From contig NZ_VCNH01000008.1 of the NCBI RefSeq assembly GCF_024355225.1, positions 3,596,001 through 3,660,000 of the forward strand: a DNA stretch of 64,000 bases, in the 5' to 3' direction. Below the pieces are notes generated by a model, which was not told the DNA's origin, ran no database searches, and was given only the letters and a program-made list of their open reading frames with translations. Both the position numbers and the translations under genes were made by a program. Shown piece by piece: positions 9,693-18,624 of the stretch (position 1 is its first letter; each line of letters starts with the position of its first letter). The DNA comes from Roseovarius sp. M141. GTDB taxonomy: Bacteria > Pseudomonadota > Alphaproteobacteria > Rhodobacterales > Rhodobacteraceae.

Positions 9693-10562
9693 ATGCGTCA
9701 CAGCCAACTGCGCGCCTTTCATCACGTCGCGGCCCTTGGCGGGTTTTCCCGCGCAGCCGAGGCGCTGTTCCTGACCCAGCCCGCCATTTCCGAACAGGTG
9801 CGCAAGCTGGAGCAGGCGCATGACGTGCTGTTGTTCCACCGCGAGCGCAAACGCGTGCGTCTGACTGAAACGGGCGAGCATCTGTTTCTGCTGACCAAGC
9901 AGCTGTTCGAGGTCGAGCAGCGCATCGCGGATTACATGACCGAAACCCGCGCGGCAGTAGAGGGCGAACTGCGCATCATCGCCGACAGTGCACATCACGT
10001 GATCGACCTGCTGGGCCAGTTTCGCCAGCGCTATCCCGGCGTCACCGTGTCCCTGCGCAGCGGTAACACCGAGGAAATCCTGGCCGAACTGCGCAGCTAC
10101 AACGCCGAAATCGGCGTGATCGGCGAAGCGCCCTCGGGGCCGGACATGACAATGCTGGATCTGGGCGAGGCACCCATCATCGCCTTTGCCGCGCGCGGCC
10201 TGCTGGGCGATCCCGCCGCCGGGCTGACACTGCACGAGGCCGCGCAATTTCCGCTGATCCTGCGCGAGGCCGGATCGAAAACCCGCGCCAGCCTGGACGA
10301 TGCAGCCGCCCGGCATGGGCTGGTCCTGACCCCCGCCATCGCCGCCGAGGGACGCGAGGCCGTGCGCGAAATCGTCGCCTCGGGCGCCGGGATCGGGTTC
10401 GTCTCGCTGGCGGAATTCGGGCACGATCCGCGCATTGTCCAGATTCCGCTGAACGGGGTCGATCTGCGCATGCGCGAGACAATCGTGCATCTGGGCCAGC
10501 GCCGCGAGGTGCGGGTGATCCGCGCTTTCATGGAGTTTGCCCGCGCCGGGGCGCCTGCCTGA
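9693..10562 (+). CDS. LysR family transcriptional regulator of AEP genes
   Basis: 289 residues, standard LysR length, with AAAGGAG six bases before the ATG. An N-terminal winged helix-turn-helix spans about residues 1-60 (GGFSRAAEALFLTQPAISEQVRKLE), followed by a periplasmic-binding-like effector domain from about residue 90 to the end. It is divergent from phnW with 119 bp between them, so it most likely controls the phn operon. It ends just before a palindromic repeat at 10589-10630 and converges on the transporter permease gene. The inducer cannot be read from the sequence. Confidence 0.88.
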   Translation: MRHSQLRAFHHVAALGGFSRAAEALFLTQPAISEQVRKLEQAHDVLLFHRERKRVRLTETGEHLFLLTKQLFEVEQRIADYMTETRAAVEGELRIIADSAHHVIDLLGQFRQRYPGVTVSLRSGNTEEILAELRSYNAEIGVIGEAPSGPDMTMLDLGEAPIIAFAARGLLGDPAAGLTLHEAAQFPLILREAGSKTRASLDDAAARHGLVLTPAIAAEGREAVREIVASGAGIGFVSLAEFGHDPRIVQIPLNGVDLRMRETIVHLGQRREVRVIRAFMEFARAGAPA

Positions 10563-10588
10563 CATGTGCATTGCCTATATGTTGCACT

Positions 10589-10630
10589 GCGTTTCGCGAA
10601 AAGCTGTGCTTCAGGTTTTTCGCGAAACGC
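10589..10630. repeat. Palindromic intergenic repeat (copy 1), possible bidirectional terminator
   Basis: Perfect 14-bp inverted arms, GCGTTTCGCGAAAA and its complement, flank a 14-base loop. The element fills the gap between the convergent LysR and permease genes. Its reverse complement nearly matches the element at 20734-20778 over 45 bp, so it is a dispersed repeat of REP or MITE type. A terminator role is plausible from position and structure, but there is no long T tract. Confidence 0.75.
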
Positions 10631-10631
10631 T

Positions 10632-12659
10632 TTAGCGCGTGCGCCAGGCCTGCGTGCGCCCCAGAATACCGCGCGATGCGATCAGGTGAAGGATCCGCGC
10701 GCCTGCATTGGTGTAAAAGATCATCATCCCCATCGCCGCCGCCGGGGCAATATCGCCCGCATCGTCCATGTTCAGCACCGCGATAGAAGCCAGCGCAGTG
10801 TCGTGCGAATACAGGAACACGACAGCCGACACCGTCGTCATCGCGTTGACGAAGAGGTAAATCGAAATATCCAGGATCGCAGGCAGGCACACCGGCACGG
10901 TGACCCGCGCGAACAGCTTCATCGTAGGCTGTTTGAGCGACGCCGACACCGCCTCGAATTCGCCGTCCATCTGTTTCAACGCGGTCACGGCCGTCAAATG
11001 CGAGACGGTGTAGAAATGCGTCACCGTCGACACCACCAGGATCACCATCGTCCCGTAGATCATGTTCAGCGGGTTGTCGGGGTTGTTGAAGAAAAAGATG
11101 TAAGCAAGGCCCAGCACCATCCCCGGAATGGCCATCGGCAGCATCGCGAAACCCTGAAAGATCGCCCGCCCGGTTTTGAACCCCTTGGATTTCTCGACCA
11201 GATAGGCACCAAAGAACACCACCGCCGTGCCGATCACAGCCGTCAGCAATCCCAGCTTGATCGAGTTGTAATAGGCCCCCCACCCGCCGCCATCCATCCG
11301 GTCAAAGCGAAAATTCCTGAGACTGAGGCTGAGGTCATAGGGCCAGAACTTGACCAGCGCCGCGAACTGGCAGATCGCAATAATTCCTACGATAAAGATG
11401 GCGATCAGCGTGCAATACAGCAGAAACAGCCGGTCCATGCGGCGGTTCGGCTTTGGCTGAAACGGCACCGATCTGGCCGACAGCGAGGAGACCTGTTTCG
11501 ACTGCACCATGCGGTCGATGGCAAAGGCAAGGATCGCCGGGATCACCAGAACCACGGACACCACCGCGCCCATCTCGAAATTCTGCTGGCCGATGACCTG
11601 TTTGTAGATGTCGACCGCCAGCACGTTGAACTGCCCGCCGATCACCTTGGGCAGGCCGAAATCGGTGATGACGAGGTTGAACACGACGAACGCCGCCGAA
11701 ATCAGGCCGTAGCGCGCGCCGGGGATGGTGACGGTCCAGAAGGTCCGCCATGGCGACGCGCGCAGCGACGTCGCTGCCTCGAAAAGCCGCGCATCTGAAA
11801 TCGCCAGCGCGGTCGATATGATGATGAACGCATGCGGAAAGGTAAAGAAGACCGACCCGATCACGATGCCGATCGGCCCATAGATCGTGGCGCCGAACAG
11901 CAGTTCCTTCAGCATCCCCTGATTGCCGAACAGATACACCAGCGCGATCCCCGGCAAAAGCGACGGCACCAGAATCGGCATCATCGCAATCAGGCGAAAC
12001 ACGCCCTTGAACCGCATGCAACTGCGGTTCAGCGCATAGGCGAACCAAAACGCCAGACCGACAGTGACAACGGTACTGATGACCGCGATCAGCAGCGAAT
12101 TCTTGATCGAGTTCGACAGCACAGGGGTCGAGAAATATTCGACAAAGTTGGAAATTCCGCGCGATTTCACGGGTCTCAGCGTGACGCGGCGAAACGTGTT
12201 GCTGTCCAGCTGCTGCCACTCGGTCCCGGTATGCAGCCTCGATCCGACCAGATAGCGACCATCCTCGGCGATACTGCGGATCTGGTACTCCACCGGGCTG
12301 CGAAAGCTGAAATCGGGGAAAAGCTTGGTCACGCCCAGACGGCCATCGGCATTGGTATTCAGATCGTCCGGCGTAAACGCCGCCATCTGTTCGTTCAGCA
12401 CGGCACCGTTCAACACGCTGCCGTCAAAGGTTCCGGCCTCGTCCGAGACCTGAAATTCGAACACGGACAGATCAAACCGATAGGTCGAGAAGGATTTCGA
12501 GAACATGACATAAAGCGGCATCACCAGCGTCACGACCAGGTAAAGCGCGATCACTATCATGCCTGCGCGCATCATTATGTCATCGCGGCTCAGCTTGCCG
12601 CGGATCGCACCGCCGACAGGCATTTTCGATCGGGCGTGCATCGGGGTTGACTCCACCAT
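10632..12659 (-). CDS. Putative 2-AEP ABC transporter permease (two fused permease modules)
   Basis: 675 residues with about 12 membrane helices: one N-terminal helix, then a large non-membrane loop (about 60-185), then two binding-protein-dependent transport modules in tandem, as in FbpB/PhnU-PhnV-like fused permeases. An EAA-like loop is visible as EAATSLRASPWRTFW. The start lies 3 bp after the ATPase stop. With the ATPase and binding protein it forms an importer, named AepXVW or PhnSTUV-like in other bacteria, where the permease is AepW; the symbol is withheld because only context supports the substrate. The palindromic repeat directly follows its stop codon. Confidence 0.85.
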   Translation of the reverse strand: MVESTPMHARSKMPVGGAIRGKLSRDDIMMRAGMIVIALYLVVTLVMPLYVMFSKSFSTYRFDLSVFEFQVSDEAGTFDGSVLNGAVLNEQMAAFTPDDLNTNADGRLGVTKLFPDFSFRSPVEYQIRSIAEDGRYLVGSRLHTGTEWQQLDSNTFRRVTLRPVKSRGISNFVEYFSTPVLSNSIKNSLLIAVISTVVTVGLAFWFAYALNRSCMRFKGVFRLIAMMPILVPSLLPGIALVYLFGNQGMLKELLFGATIYGPIGIVIGSVFFTFPHAFIIISTALAISDARLFEAATSLRASPWRTFWTVTIPGARYGLISAAFVVFNLVITDFGLPKVIGGQFNVLAVDIYKQVIGQQNFEMGAVVSVVLVIPAILAFAIDRMVQSKQVSSLSARSVPFQPKPNRRMDRLFLLYCTLIAIFIVGIIAICQFAALVKFWPYDLSLSLRNFRFDRMDGGGWGAYYNSIKLGLLTAVIGTAVVFFGAYLVEKSKGFKTGRAIFQGFAMLPMAIPGMVLGLAYIFFFNNPDNPLNMIYGTMVILVVSTVTHFYTVSHLTAVTALKQMDGEFEAVSASLKQPTMKLFARVTVPVCLPAILDISIYLFVNAMTTVSAVVFLYSHDTALASIAVLNMDDAGDIAPAAAMGMMIFYTNAGARILHLIASRGILGRTQAWRTR

Positions 12660-12662
12660 CGT

Positions 12663-13781
12663 TCAGCCCCCGGTCGCGTCAAAGACCATGACGCGGCTTT
12701 TCGGCAGTTCGATCATCATGCGCTTGCCTTCGCTCAGCTCCAGCCGACGCACGGCGTTCATCGAAAAATTCGCGATCAGCGTGCCCTGCCCGAAATGGTC
12801 GCTGGCCAGATGGCACCGCCAATAAGAGCCGAGAAATTCCATATCTGTCACCTCGACATCCAGCGTGTTGGCCTGCGTCTCGACCTCGCCCGAGGCGTCC
12901 GCTTCGGCACCGTGGGGGATCACATCCTCGGGGCGGATCGCCATGACCGCGCGGGCGCCCTGCCCTATGGCATGCGGCGCACATTCCAGTTGCGCCTGCC
13001 CGCAGGTGACGCGCTCTGGCCCTGTGGCGACCGCGTCGAAATGGTTCATGTCGCCGATGAACCCGGCAACGAACAAGGTGCTGGGATATCGATAGATTTC
13101 GGTCGGCGTGCCGATCTGTTCGACCCTGCCATGATTGATGACGACGATCCGGTCGGCCATCGACAGCGCCTCTTCCTGATCGTGTGTCACCATGACGGTG
13201 GTCACGCCCAGCTTGCGCTGAAGCTCTTTTATCTCGTGGCGCAGATGCACGCGCACCTTGGCATCCAGCGCCGACAAAGGCTCGTCCAGCAGCAAAAGGC
13301 CGGGGTTGGTGGCGATGGCACGCGCCAGCGCAATGCGCTGCTGCTGCCCGCCCGACAATTGCGCGGGATATTTCTTGCGTTGCTCCTCCAGCCCGACAAG
13401 CTCCAGAAGCTCACTGACCCGCGCGGCGATCTCGGGCTTCTTGCGGCCGGTATTTTCCAGACCGAAGGCGATGTTCTTCTCGATCGTCAGGTTCGGGAAC
13501 AGCGCGTAGGACTGGAACACAATACCGAAATCGCGCTGCGACGGCGGCAGGTTCGACACGTCCGCACCAGCCTGATGGACAGAGCCGCGCGTTTGCAGAT
13601 CCAGCCCCGCAATGGCGCGCAAAAGCGTGGTCTTGCCGCAGCCGGACGGGCCAAGAAAGCAGATGAATTCGCCTTCTGAAATGTCCAGCGACACGTCGCT
13701 GAGCGCCAGAAAGTCATCAAAGGCTTTCCACAGATTCTCGATCTTCAAATACGCAGGGGCTGCAGCCATCACCTCGGGCAC
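12663..13781 (-). CDS. Putative 2-AEP ABC transporter ATP-binding protein
   Basis: 372 residues. Walker A GPSGCGKTT, signature LSGGQQQRIALARA, Walker B LLLLDEPLSALD, and a switch His in VTHDQEEA. A C-terminal TOBE-like regulatory domain (about 270-372) places it with PotA/FbpC/PhnT-type ATPases. It energises import through the permease, whose start lies 3 bp downstream. A hairpin separates it from the substrate-binding protein gene, which probably makes the binding protein more abundant than the membrane parts. Confidence 0.88.
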   Translation of the reverse strand: MPEVMAAAPAYLKIENLWKAFDDFLALSDVSLDISEGEFICFLGPSGCGKTTLLRAIAGLDLQTRGSVHQAGADVSNLPPSQRDFGIVFQSYALFPNLTIEKNIAFGLENTGRKKPEIAARVSELLELVGLEEQRKKYPAQLSGGQQQRIALARAIATNPGLLLLDEPLSALDAKVRVHLRHEIKELQRKLGVTTVMVTHDQEEALSMADRIVVINHGRVEQIGTPTEIYRYPSTLFVAGFIGDMNHFDAVATGPERVTCGQAQLECAPHAIGQGARAVMAIRPEDVIPHGAEADASGEVETQANTLDVEVTDMEFLGSYWRCHLASDHFGQGTLIANFSMNAVRRLELSEGKRMMIELPKSRVMVFDATGG

Positions 13782-13839
13782 GTCGGGATCGTCCTTATCT
13801 TGGGATAGGTTTTTGAAAGTATTTCTGGGCCAGGAGAGA

Positions 13840-13865
13840 CGAAGGGCGACCGATGCCGCCCTTCG
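13840..13865 (-). terminator. Hairpin between binding-protein and ATPase genes
   Basis: Perfect 9-bp arms CGAAGGGCG and CGCCCTTCG with an 8-base loop, placed just after the binding-protein stop (13874) and 59 bp before the ATPase start. There is no clean U tract, so partial termination or a 3' mRNA-stabilising hairpin is more likely than full termination. This is a common way to raise binding-protein levels in ABC operons. Confidence 0.6.
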
Positions 13866-13873
13866 CTATCTGC

Positions 13874-14893
13874 CTATTCGGCTTCGGATTTGCCGTCGTA
13901 GCGCTTCTGCCACTCTGCGAGGATGCCCGCCCGATTGTTGGCCGCAAATTCGAAATCATTATCGATCATCGCCTCCTCCAGCCCTTCGGGGAAGAATTCG
14001 ACCGGTTGTGCGATGCCGGGAATGGCAACCACGGCATAGCCGACGTTGTACATCTCCATCGCGCGCTCGGTGACGGTGAAATCTACCAGCTTCTGCGCGG
14101 CTTCCAGATCGTCGGTGCCCGCAACGATGGCCGTCGCCTCCATATCCCAGCCGACGCCTTCGGACGGCACGATGATGTCGATCGGCGCACCGTCGGCCTT
14201 GGATTTCGCGCCCCTGAAGGCAAAGGAAATGCCGATCGGGATCTCGCCGGACGCGGCCAGCTTGCACGGCTTGGAGCCCGAGTGGGTGTAGCGCGCGATA
14301 TTATTGTGCAGCGCGTCCATGTAGGCCCAGCCGTCATCTTCGCCGAACATCTGTAGCCAGCTCGACACATCAAGGAAGCCTGTGCCCGACGAATTGGGGT
14401 TCGGCATGATAATCTTGTCCGCGTATTGTGGATCGGTCAGATCCTTCCACGAGGTGGGCTTTGCCAGACCCTGCTTTTCGGCCTCGACCGTGTTGAAGCA
14501 GACGGCGGCGACCCATGCGTCCATCCCGACCCATGCAGGCGGTGTGTCCTTGTCGACGAATTTCGGGTTCAGCTTCTCGATACCGACAGGCGCGTAAGGC
14601 TCCAGCAGGCCTTCGGATTTCAGCAGCAACAGCGACGTCGCGGCAAGGCCCCAGACCACGTCGGCCTGCGGGTTATCCCGTTCGGCCAACAGTTTGGCCG
14701 TGACGACGCCGGTCGAATCCCGGACCCAGTTGATCGTGATGTCTGGATTCACCTCGTTAAAGCGTTCGGCGTAGCGGGCCAGATCCTCGGCCTCGACGGC
14801 GGTATAGACGGTCAGTTCGGTCTGGGCGATGGCGGTGGTGGCCATCAGCATTCCGGTCAACGCGCCAAGCGCGCCTTTCACCTTGAAATTCAT
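13874..14893 (-). CDS. aepX: Putative 2-AEP ABC transporter substrate-binding protein
   Basis: 339 residues. Residues 1-23 form a signal peptide ending in TTAIAQ, so the protein is periplasmic. The body is a Fe(III)/AEP-type binding protein (ELTVYTAVEAEDLARYAERF near the mature N-terminus). AGGAG precedes the start. It heads the transporter operon and adjoins phn genes, so AEP is the likely ligand, as for AepX/PhnS proteins. An iron-binding FbpA role is the main alternative, but the phosphonate context argues against it. Confidence 0.82.
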   Translation of the reverse strand: MNFKVKGALGALTGMLMATTAIAQTELTVYTAVEAEDLARYAERFNEVNPDITINWVRDSTGVVTAKLLAERDNPQADVVWGLAATSLLLLKSEGLLEPYAPVGIEKLNPKFVDKDTPPAWVGMDAWVAAVCFNTVEAEKQGLAKPTSWKDLTDPQYADKIIMPNPNSSGTGFLDVSSWLQMFGEDDGWAYMDALHNNIARYTHSGSKPCKLAASGEIPIGISFAFRGAKSKADGAPIDIIVPSEGVGWDMEATAIVAGTDDLEAAQKLVDFTVTERAMEMYNVGYAVVAIPGIAQPVEFFPEGLEEAMIDNDFEFAANNRAGILAEWQKRYDGKSEAE

Positions 14894-14962
14894 GGCAGTC
14901 TCCTCTGTTGCGTCGGGCGCTGACCCGGCTGATTTGCTGCACGCTCGTATTATGGCGGCATT

Positions 14963-14980
14963 GCAACAGGACTGTGACAG
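14963..14980 (-). promoter_or_regulatory. Weak Pho-box-like site upstream of the transporter
   Basis: On the minus strand CTGTCAC-N4-CTGTTGC resembles the PhoB box CTGTCAT-N4-CTGTCAT (6 of 7 and 4 of 7). It lies 70 bp upstream of the binding-protein start. Phosphate control of AEP uptake would make sense, but many Roseobacter AEP systems work independently of phosphate, so this weak site needs testing. Confidence 0.3.
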
Positions 14981-15067
14981 ATCCGGCCCACAAATGAAAT
15001 TGATTTACCCTATCACATCATAGGAAAAATCTATCATATGTCGGCCCGCTGCGTCCCCAACAGGCTG

Positions 15068-16741
15068 TCAGTCTTCTGCTTCGTCCTGAATGTTGCGGAT
15101 CAGCCGCGTCTCCAGCAATTGGCCGTTGCGGTACAGGATCGGATAGGCCACGGCGGAAATATGGCCGTTCAGATCGCGCAGCGCGCGCAACGTTTCCAGA
15201 TGCACATCACTGGATTGAAAGCTGTCCGCGCGCCCGTCCGACAGACGTTGCAGGTGTCGCTTGCGGCTGCGCCGCTCTTCCTGCTTGATCTCGGTTTTCT
15301 CCATGACCAGCAGGCGCGCGCTTTCCAGATCGTCAGAGATCAGTACATTTCCGGCCAGCCGGAAATTGGCGCGCACGGCCTCGAACATATGGACCAGCTC
15401 GGCCCAGCCCTCGGCCGAAAGCGTGATTTGCTGATCGGATTTTTCGGCAGCGGTACGCAGGAACTGCCCGGCCAGAAGATCGCCCGCCGCCTCCAGCCGG
15501 ATGGCGTATTCCATCAGGCTGCGCACTGTCTTGGCCTCGCCCTTGGAGTAGGCCTCGATGGGGATGGCAGCGACGTATCGGCGGATGTCCAGCAGCGCGG
15601 CATTGACCGCCTTGTCCTGCAGCTTGACCGCGCGCATGCCGACCTTGTCGCCGGAGTCGTAAAGGGACTGAATCGGCTCGAACATCCGCTCGACCAGCCC
15701 CATCATGCGCAAAAGCTCGCGCTTGAGGCTGGCGATCGCCATTTGCGGCGCCTCCAGCGCGCCGTGATCCAGAACGCTGATTTCGTCGTGGCGATCGGGC
15801 GCCGCATGCACACGGCTGGGCAGCATCGCCAGCATGAGGTATCCCAAAGGGCGGCACAGCGGCAGCGCGACGATCAACAGCGACAGGTTGAACGCGATAT
15901 GCGCGTAGATCAGCGACTGACCGGGCGACACGATCAGCAGATGCGACGGATCGAACCCGAGGTTGATCACCAGCAACGCCGCCAGCGCCCAAGTGCCGCG
16001 CAGCATCATGTTGGCGATAGGGATGCGCCGCCCCTCCAGATCCATGCCGCGCGTGAGATAAACGGGAATCGCCGCACTGCCCAAATTCGCCCCCAGAACC
16101 AGCGACAGACCGGCGGCAAAGGGGATCGCGTCAATATGCACCAGCGTAACGCACATCAGGACCGCCGCCACGCTGGAATGCATGATAAAGGCCAGCGCGG
16201 CGCCAACCAGAAACGCGGTGATGAAATCGCGCGCAAGGTATTGGGCAATGGCCGGCAGGAATGCGCTATCCTTGATCGGTTCCATCGTCTGGCGCAAAAG
16301 TTGCAATGATATCAGTATGAAGGCGATTCCCATCAGGATCCGTCCCGCCTGCCGCCAACGCCTGCCTTCGGTTTTCACGAACAGGAACCCGCCGACGGTC
16401 AGCAGCAGCGGAATCAGCCAATCCAGCCGGAATGACAGCACTTGGATGATCAGCGCCGACCCCAGATCGCCCCCCAGCACCACCGCCAGCCCCGCCGGAA
16501 ACGCCAGATATCCCGCCGCCGCAAAACCCGAGGTCAGCAGCGCCACCGCAGCCGAGCTTTGCAGGATAAGCGCCAGCATGATGCCCGTCGCGCCCGATCC
16601 GATCAGGCTGGTGCTTTCGGTCAGCCAGCGCTGAAACGACGCGCCAACGCTACGCTCGATCCCCGTGCGGACCATGCGAACGGCAAATAGCAGCAGCATG
16701 ATCGCGCCGGACAGGTTCAGCAGAAAAGTGAGGATCGCCAT
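15068..16741 (-). CDS. Na/Pi cotransporter family protein with PhoU-like domain
   Basis: 557 residues. The first ~310 contain two inverted Na/Pi-cotransporter repeats with QSSAA-type motifs (ALILQSSAAVALLTSG) and about eight or nine membrane segments. The C-terminal ~220 residues are helical and PhoU-like. Proteins of this NptA/YjbB type move phosphate with Na, and some bacterial members export excess phosphate. It sits 174 bp upstream of the AEP transporter on the same strand and beside a pathway that releases one phosphate per AEP, so efflux or balancing of surplus phosphate is a reasonable inference. Confidence 0.88.
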   Translation of the reverse strand: MAILTFLLNLSGAIMLLLFAVRMVRTGIERSVGASFQRWLTESTSLIGSGATGIMLALILQSSAAVALLTSGFAAAGYLAFPAGLAVVLGGDLGSALIIQVLSFRLDWLIPLLLTVGGFLFVKTEGRRWRQAGRILMGIAFILISLQLLRQTMEPIKDSAFLPAIAQYLARDFITAFLVGAALAFIMHSSVAAVLMCVTLVHIDAIPFAAGLSLVLGANLGSAAIPVYLTRGMDLEGRRIPIANMMLRGTWALAALLVINLGFDPSHLLIVSPGQSLIYAHIAFNLSLLIVALPLCRPLGYLMLAMLPSRVHAAPDRHDEISVLDHGALEAPQMAIASLKRELLRMMGLVERMFEPIQSLYDSGDKVGMRAVKLQDKAVNAALLDIRRYVAAIPIEAYSKGEAKTVRSLMEYAIRLEAAGDLLAGQFLRTAAEKSDQQITLSAEGWAELVHMFEAVRANFRLAGNVLISDDLESARLLVMEKTEIKQEERRSRKRHLQRLSDGRADSFQSSDVHLETLRALRDLNGHISAVAYPILYRNGQLLETRLIRNIQDEAED

Positions 16742-17282
16742 CGCCTAGCTATGCCTCTTACTACTGTGATTTGAACTCGATTTCATGGTGGTCAGGCCCT
16801 CCGAACGCGGTAGAAACCACATATATGCACGATATCCCAGCGATATTTAGGCGCCACCCCTGCGAACCAGGCGCAGCTTTCTATCAACGCCGAACAGGTT
16901 CGACCGGCCATCGTTGATGGGTACGCGGCCGAGAAACTGATCTAGGCCCGCGTCGGCCCACCAGCGTGTTCTCGGGAATATCTGCTCGCGTATCGGGGCT
17001 GAAACGGGACGCCTGAACATACCGGAACAATGCAACACCCCCCTTCATACACCCCGCTTAACACTCTAAATTCAAATGATTAATTCTTTTCCGAATTCGT
17101 ACGCCAGCCTCGCCTGTCGCGAGAAAGCGTCAAATAATTCACAAGACGTGCAGCCCTAAGTTGTGCTATAATAACGTCACGAGTCGTTAACGTGGCCAAA
17201 GGTCACGAACTGTTCTTTGGCCTATTTCCCGCAGCGTGTCGGGCGCTTGATCTGGTGCCCGCAATCACAAGGGGGCTATGAC
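16742..17282. other. Intergenic region upstream of the RiPP-like operon, candidate promoter
   Basis: No convincing gene in 540 bp. The segment 17040-17180 is visibly richer in A+T than its surroundings. A TATAAT hexamer at 17167-17172 could be a -10 for the operon starting at 17283; no good -35 is present at the expected distance, so an activator may be needed. A GGGGG stretch about eight bases before the ATG at 17283 serves as ribosome binding site. Confidence 0.4.
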
Positions 17283-17867
17283 ATGCAAGCCAAGACATCT
17301 TTCACTCGATCCGATTTTATCATCGAAGACCTCGTCATCAGCATTGGCGGAGGCAGCCGTGGAAACACCTGGCTGCCGGGGCCGGATGACGAAACCCCAC
17401 CCACGCCGATTTCACCGGTCGCCAGCGTCTTGGTGAACATGGGGACGATCGAAACGGTCCGGGCCACCATTCAGCAGGCGCTTGCGTCAGGCCAGGGTCT
17501 GAAATCAATCGGTCGCGCTTTCGTTAAGGGCGCCCCCGACGCCAATTCTGCAATTCAGACGGCCATTTTCGAAATTGGCGCGGCCGTGGTCGCAAGTGCT
17601 GCATATGCGTCGGCGGGAAAAGGGTCGGTCGGATATCCCGACCCCAATTGCGGAGGAACGTCGCTGGAAACGATCCCGACACCGATCACGCCCGTTGTGA
17701 ACATCGGCCGTGACGTCCATCAGGTGACGGAGCTTCCGCGTCTGCGCCAGCAACTGACCGAAACGATGAAATTTGTCGATTCGGCGGTACGGGCCAGAAG
17801 CCCGAACAGAGACGAGGTCGGAATTGTTCGCGAGAATCTGGAAAAAGCCCTGAAATCGCTCGGGTGA
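17283..17867 (+). CDS. Candidate RiPP precursor-like protein with internal repeat
   Basis: 194 residues, no recognised family, no signal peptide. The N-terminus (SDFIIEDLVISIGGGSRG) looks like a leader segment. Two copies of a P-T-P-I-S/T-P-V...V-N-M/I-G motif occur at residues 40-54 and 132-142, each embedded in a G/S/T/P-rich stretch and followed by a helical Gln-rich segment. There is a single Cys (residue 123). It is the first gene of a tight operon with a HopA1-like protein (7 bp downstream) and a kinase, the gene types used to dehydrate and cyclise lanthipeptides. It is long for a precursor, so a carrier or self-modified substrate protein is also possible. Function is inference. Confidence 0.65.
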   Translation: MQAKTSFTRSDFIIEDLVISIGGGSRGNTWLPGPDDETPPTPISPVASVLVNMGTIETVRATIQQALASGQGLKSIGRAFVKGAPDANSAIQTAIFEIGAAVVASAAYASAGKGSVGYPDPNCGGTSLETIPTPITPVVNIGRDVHQVTELPRLRQQLTETMKFVDSAVRARSPNRDEVGIVRENLEKALKSLG

Positions 17868-17874
17868 AATCGGG

Positions 17875-18624
17875 ATGCCGGGACAGATTGCGAACCTGTC
17901 GCTGCGCGCGCTGACCTTGGCGACCGCTCTGCCGCCAAGCGACGTGCCGAAGATAGCGCGCTGGCTGTACCGGTATGGCACGGCGCCGCGCGGGGTCATG
18001 CAGGAAATGGCGTTTGGGTCGGGCGACCATCCGATGGCGGTGCTTGAATTATCCCAAGGTGGCAGGGCAAGAGGGATGCTGGAACACCACTACGAGGTCG
18101 CGACCTATCCCGGCTGGCTTGGGTTTTCGCGCGTGACGGCGCCCCTTGGCACCGGGGCGACCTGCAAGCTTTACATAAGTCCCAAGCCAGAAGCCTTGGC
18201 TGCTGTTTTCCCGGTCCTTGCCGAGGTCTTTGATGCAATGCAGGTGCGTGCTTTCAAGGTGGGGCGTGGACTGGACGGGCTGTTGCGCCCGGACAAGATC
18301 GTCGCCCACTTTGACGATGTGGACCATTTGCATACAGTCGCGGCAATTTTGCGCAAGAGACTTGGCCGATCTCCGGCTCAGGGTGTGCCATTTACCACCG
18401 CCCTTGGGCCTGACGGGATGCTTTCTTGGGGCATCGATCCACCAGTGGGAAGCGTTGCGGTCAGTTGGCGGTCCTGGGTGACCCATCGCCTTGCCGAGGC
18501 GTTGGTCGTCCCCCTCGGTTTCGGCCAGAGCCGCATTGAATCGGTTTGGGGCAGGATGGCTGAAATCGGTGTTGACCCAACCACCTGGACCGTAGGCCCT
18601 GACACGTTCTTGGCCACGCAATGA
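17875..18624 (+). CDS. HopA1-like putative lyase of a RiPP system
   Basis: 249 residues. The segment KLYISPKPEAL (98-108), FKV near residue 128, RPDKIVAHF (138-146) and VPFTTALGPDGMLSWGIDPP (171-190) followed by SWRSWVTHRLAEAL follow the order of motifs I associate with the HopA1 (type III effector-like) family. HopA1-like proteins act as phosphothreonine/phosphoserine lyases in class V lanthipeptide synthesis (LxmY). It starts 7 bp after the precursor-like gene and overlaps the kinase gene by 4 bp (ATGA), so the three are co-translated. Family assignment is from remembered motif order. Confidence 0.6.
   Translation: MPGQIANLSLRALTLATALPPSDVPKIARWLYRYGTAPRGVMQEMAFGSGDHPMAVLELSQGGRARGMLEHHYEVATYPGWLGFSRVTAPLGTGATCKLYISPKPEALAAVFPVLAEVFDAMQVRAFKVGRGLDGLLRPDKIVAHFDDVDHLHTVAAILRKRLGRSPAQGVPFTTALGPDGMLSWGIDPPVGSVAVSWRSWVTHRLAEALVVPLGFGQSRIESVWGRMAEIGVDPTTWTVGPDTFLATQ

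Noticed and set aside
10566..11798. 410-codon plus-strand frame opposite the permease
   Set aside because: His/Arg-rich mirror frame of a membrane protein gene, no family features.
16847..17038. Small minus-strand open frame in the gap before the RiPP-like operon
   Set aside because: No ribosome site, no recognisable sequence.
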